Positions 40,029-41,027 of a stretch of 41,027 nucleotides of DNA are shown piece after piece. The notes beneath the pieces were generated by a model. The model made no database searches and was not told where the DNA came from. It was given only the letters and a program-made list of their open reading frames with translations. The stretch comes from an uncultured Lachnospiraceae bacterium. GTDB taxonomy: Bacteria > Bacillota > Clostridia > Lachnospirales > Lachnospiraceae. The stretch is from positions 1-41,027 of the forward strand of contig CANCYO010000021.1 in assembly GCA_947382415.1 (NCBI GenBank), given 5' to 3'. The position numbers and the translations under genes are program-made. Position 1 is the stretch's first letter, and the number at the start of each line of letters is the position of its first letter.

Positions 40029-40060
40029 GATTTGGGGTAGAGGATTGCAGGTAAAAATTA

Positions 40061-40081
40061 ATGTAATGGTTGACATTACAT
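40061..40081. promoter_or_regulatory. Palindromic operator over the -35 of the sirtuin promoter
   Basis: Perfect 8-bp inverted repeat ATGTAATG-GTTGA-CATTACAT enclosing the TTGACA box. Its position implies repression by an unidentified regulator. Confidence 0.6.
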
Positions 40082-40098
40082 CGGATAAGAGTTATAGT
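40070..40098 (+). promoter_or_regulatory. Sigma-A promoter of the sirtuin gene
   Basis: TTGACA (40070-40075), 17-nt spacer, TATAGT (40093-40098); 5' UTR of about 95 nt. Confidence 0.8.
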
Positions 40099-40199
40099 AT
40101 TTTTGATGGATGTAATAAACGGAGTTACAACAGATGTGTTATAACAAAACAGGCTGAGGACTGTTGGAATTAACAGTCAGGAAGAGAGGTTGACAGATT

Positions 40200-40983
40200 A
40201 TGAAACGGTATCCGGAAATAAAAATTTCAAATGTGGGACAGTCAGTTCTGCCGGAGCAGGCGGAGAGGGCAGCGGCCCTGATCCGGGAAGCGGAATTCAT
40301 ACTGATCGGCGCGGGAGCGGGAGTCTCCGCCGCGGCCGGACTCACTTACAGCGGAGCTCGGTTTACCGATAATTTCGGCGAGTTTATAGAAAAGTATGGC
40401 GCCATGTATATGACGGATATGTATTCGGCGGGTTTTTATCCTTTTCCCACGCAGGAGGCAAAATGGGGATATTGGTCAAAGCACAGCATGATCAATCGCT
40501 TTCTGCCACCGGCGCTGCCCTTATACAGGCAGATCTGTGAGCTCGTAAAAGGAAAGAATTATTTTGTGCTGACCACGAATGTGGACCATCAGTTTCAAAA
40601 AGCCGGATTCTGTGAGGAGCGCATTTTTGCCACCCAGGGGGATTATGGAAATATCCAGTGCGAAAGGGGATGTCATCCTCAGGTTTATGACGCGGAGGAT
40701 TTGTTTTCCCGGATGGATGAGGCCAGACAGGAATGTCTGATTCCCTCCCGGCTGGTGCCCAAATGTCCGGTGTGCGGCGGGAATATGACCATGCATCTTC
40801 GGTGCGACCAGTATTTTGTGGAGGATGATAACTGGCATGAGGCGGCCGGGCGCTATAATGACTTTCTGAAAGGAATGGAAAACAGGAAGGGCGTATTGCT
40901 GGAGCTCGGCGTCGGATTTAACACCCCGACGATCATTCGGTATCCATTTGAGAGGATGGTCTGTGAAAATCAAAACCTGTCCC
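40200..40983 (+). CDS. Class M sirtuin (SirTM), 3' end lost to adapter
   Basis: 261 genuine residues before the adapter. Rossmann motif LIGAGAGVSAAAGL (35-48), TTNVDHQF with Asn127, and Zn cysteines Cys154/Cys158 and Cys189/Cys192. Where normal deacetylase sirtuins have the catalytic His (HG motif), this protein has Gln146 in ATQGDYG. In the SirTM enzymes this Asn/Gln pair (19 residues apart, as here) marks protein ADP-ribosyltransferases acting on lipoylated GcvH-like carriers with a macrodomain partner. Those partner genes would be expected beyond the contig end. Start ATG at 40200 with a GAGAGG site. The residues IGRAHV that appear after residue 262 are adapter translation. Confidence 0.85.
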
Positions 40984-41027
40984 AGATCGGAAGAGCACAC
41001 GTCTGAACTCCAGTCACGCACGGACAT
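40984..41027. other. Illumina TruSeq adapter contamination plus index-like tail
   Basis: Bases 40984-41017 match the TruSeq read-1 3' adapter beginning AGATCGGAAGAGC, and the last 10 bases (GCACGGACAT) sit where the sample index goes. The minus-strand translation contains the well-known artefact peptide RDWSSDVCSSDL. Not biological. Confidence 0.97.

Noticed and set aside
40521..41027. 168-codon minus-strand frame at the right end
   Set aside because: Its start lies in the adapter (RDWSSDVCSSDL) and the rest is antisense to the sirtuin gene.

Overview
The window looks like a contig from a Clostridia (Bacillota) genome, most likely Lachnospiraceae. The reasons are roughly half GC content, strong AGGAGG-type ribosome binding sites, sigma-A promoters, LAAC lipoprotein signals, a Firmicutes-type secG-rnr-smpB-ssrA block, and a tmRNA tag ending in AFAA. 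The left edge cuts an ABC permease. The right edge is not genomic: the last 44 bases are an Illumina adapter plus a 10-base index-like tail, so this is the end of an uncurated (probably metagenomic) contig and the last gene is cut by the artefact.

Layout. 1-2380: a self-regulated multidrug/peptide-type ABC exporter (wHTH regulator, 28-codon leader ORF, ATPase, ABC-2 permease), with the same promoter/operator in front of the regulator and in front of the transporter. 2445-4422: a 5'-truncated gene remnant, a GNAT acetyltransferase and an XRE regulator with a beta-rich C-terminal domain. 4682-8109: overlapping rnhA, rluF-type pseudouridine synthase and a divergent ligA carrying a pentapeptide minisatellite. 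8165-10934: metA (acetyl-type by its Glu111) and a membrane diguanylate cyclase with an ABC-type periplasmic sensor. 11006-14652: a minus-strand GntR/ATPase/large-ectodomain permease operon.

14954-26001 is the most unusual region. It is a tight seven-gene plus-strand operon: a giant solute-binding lipoprotein, two MalF/MalG-like permeases, a HlyD-like adaptor, a MacB-periplasmic-core-like protein with only two membrane segments, a second giant solute-binding lipoprotein, and a GT-C (PMT/ArnT-like) glycosyltransferase. There is no ATPase in it. It combines import-type and export-adaptor-type parts with a lipid-linked-sugar glycosyltransferase and is the best candidate for an undescribed system.

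26019-28880: a divergently transcribed CDF metal transporter and gpmI. 29065-34822: a complete oppBCDFA oligopeptide importer with its own promoter and terminator. 35013-38029: secG, rnr and smpB, followed by ssrA (38276-38649). The 3' end of ssrA is partly duplicated 56 bp downstream, with an inverted T-arm copy in between and gene debris (a Uma2-like nuclease fragment) after it, which suggests an old integration site. 39192-39920: a metallophosphoesterase. 40200-end: a class M sirtuin (SirTM, Gln replacing the catalytic His) behind a strong promoter with a palindromic operator over its -35 box.
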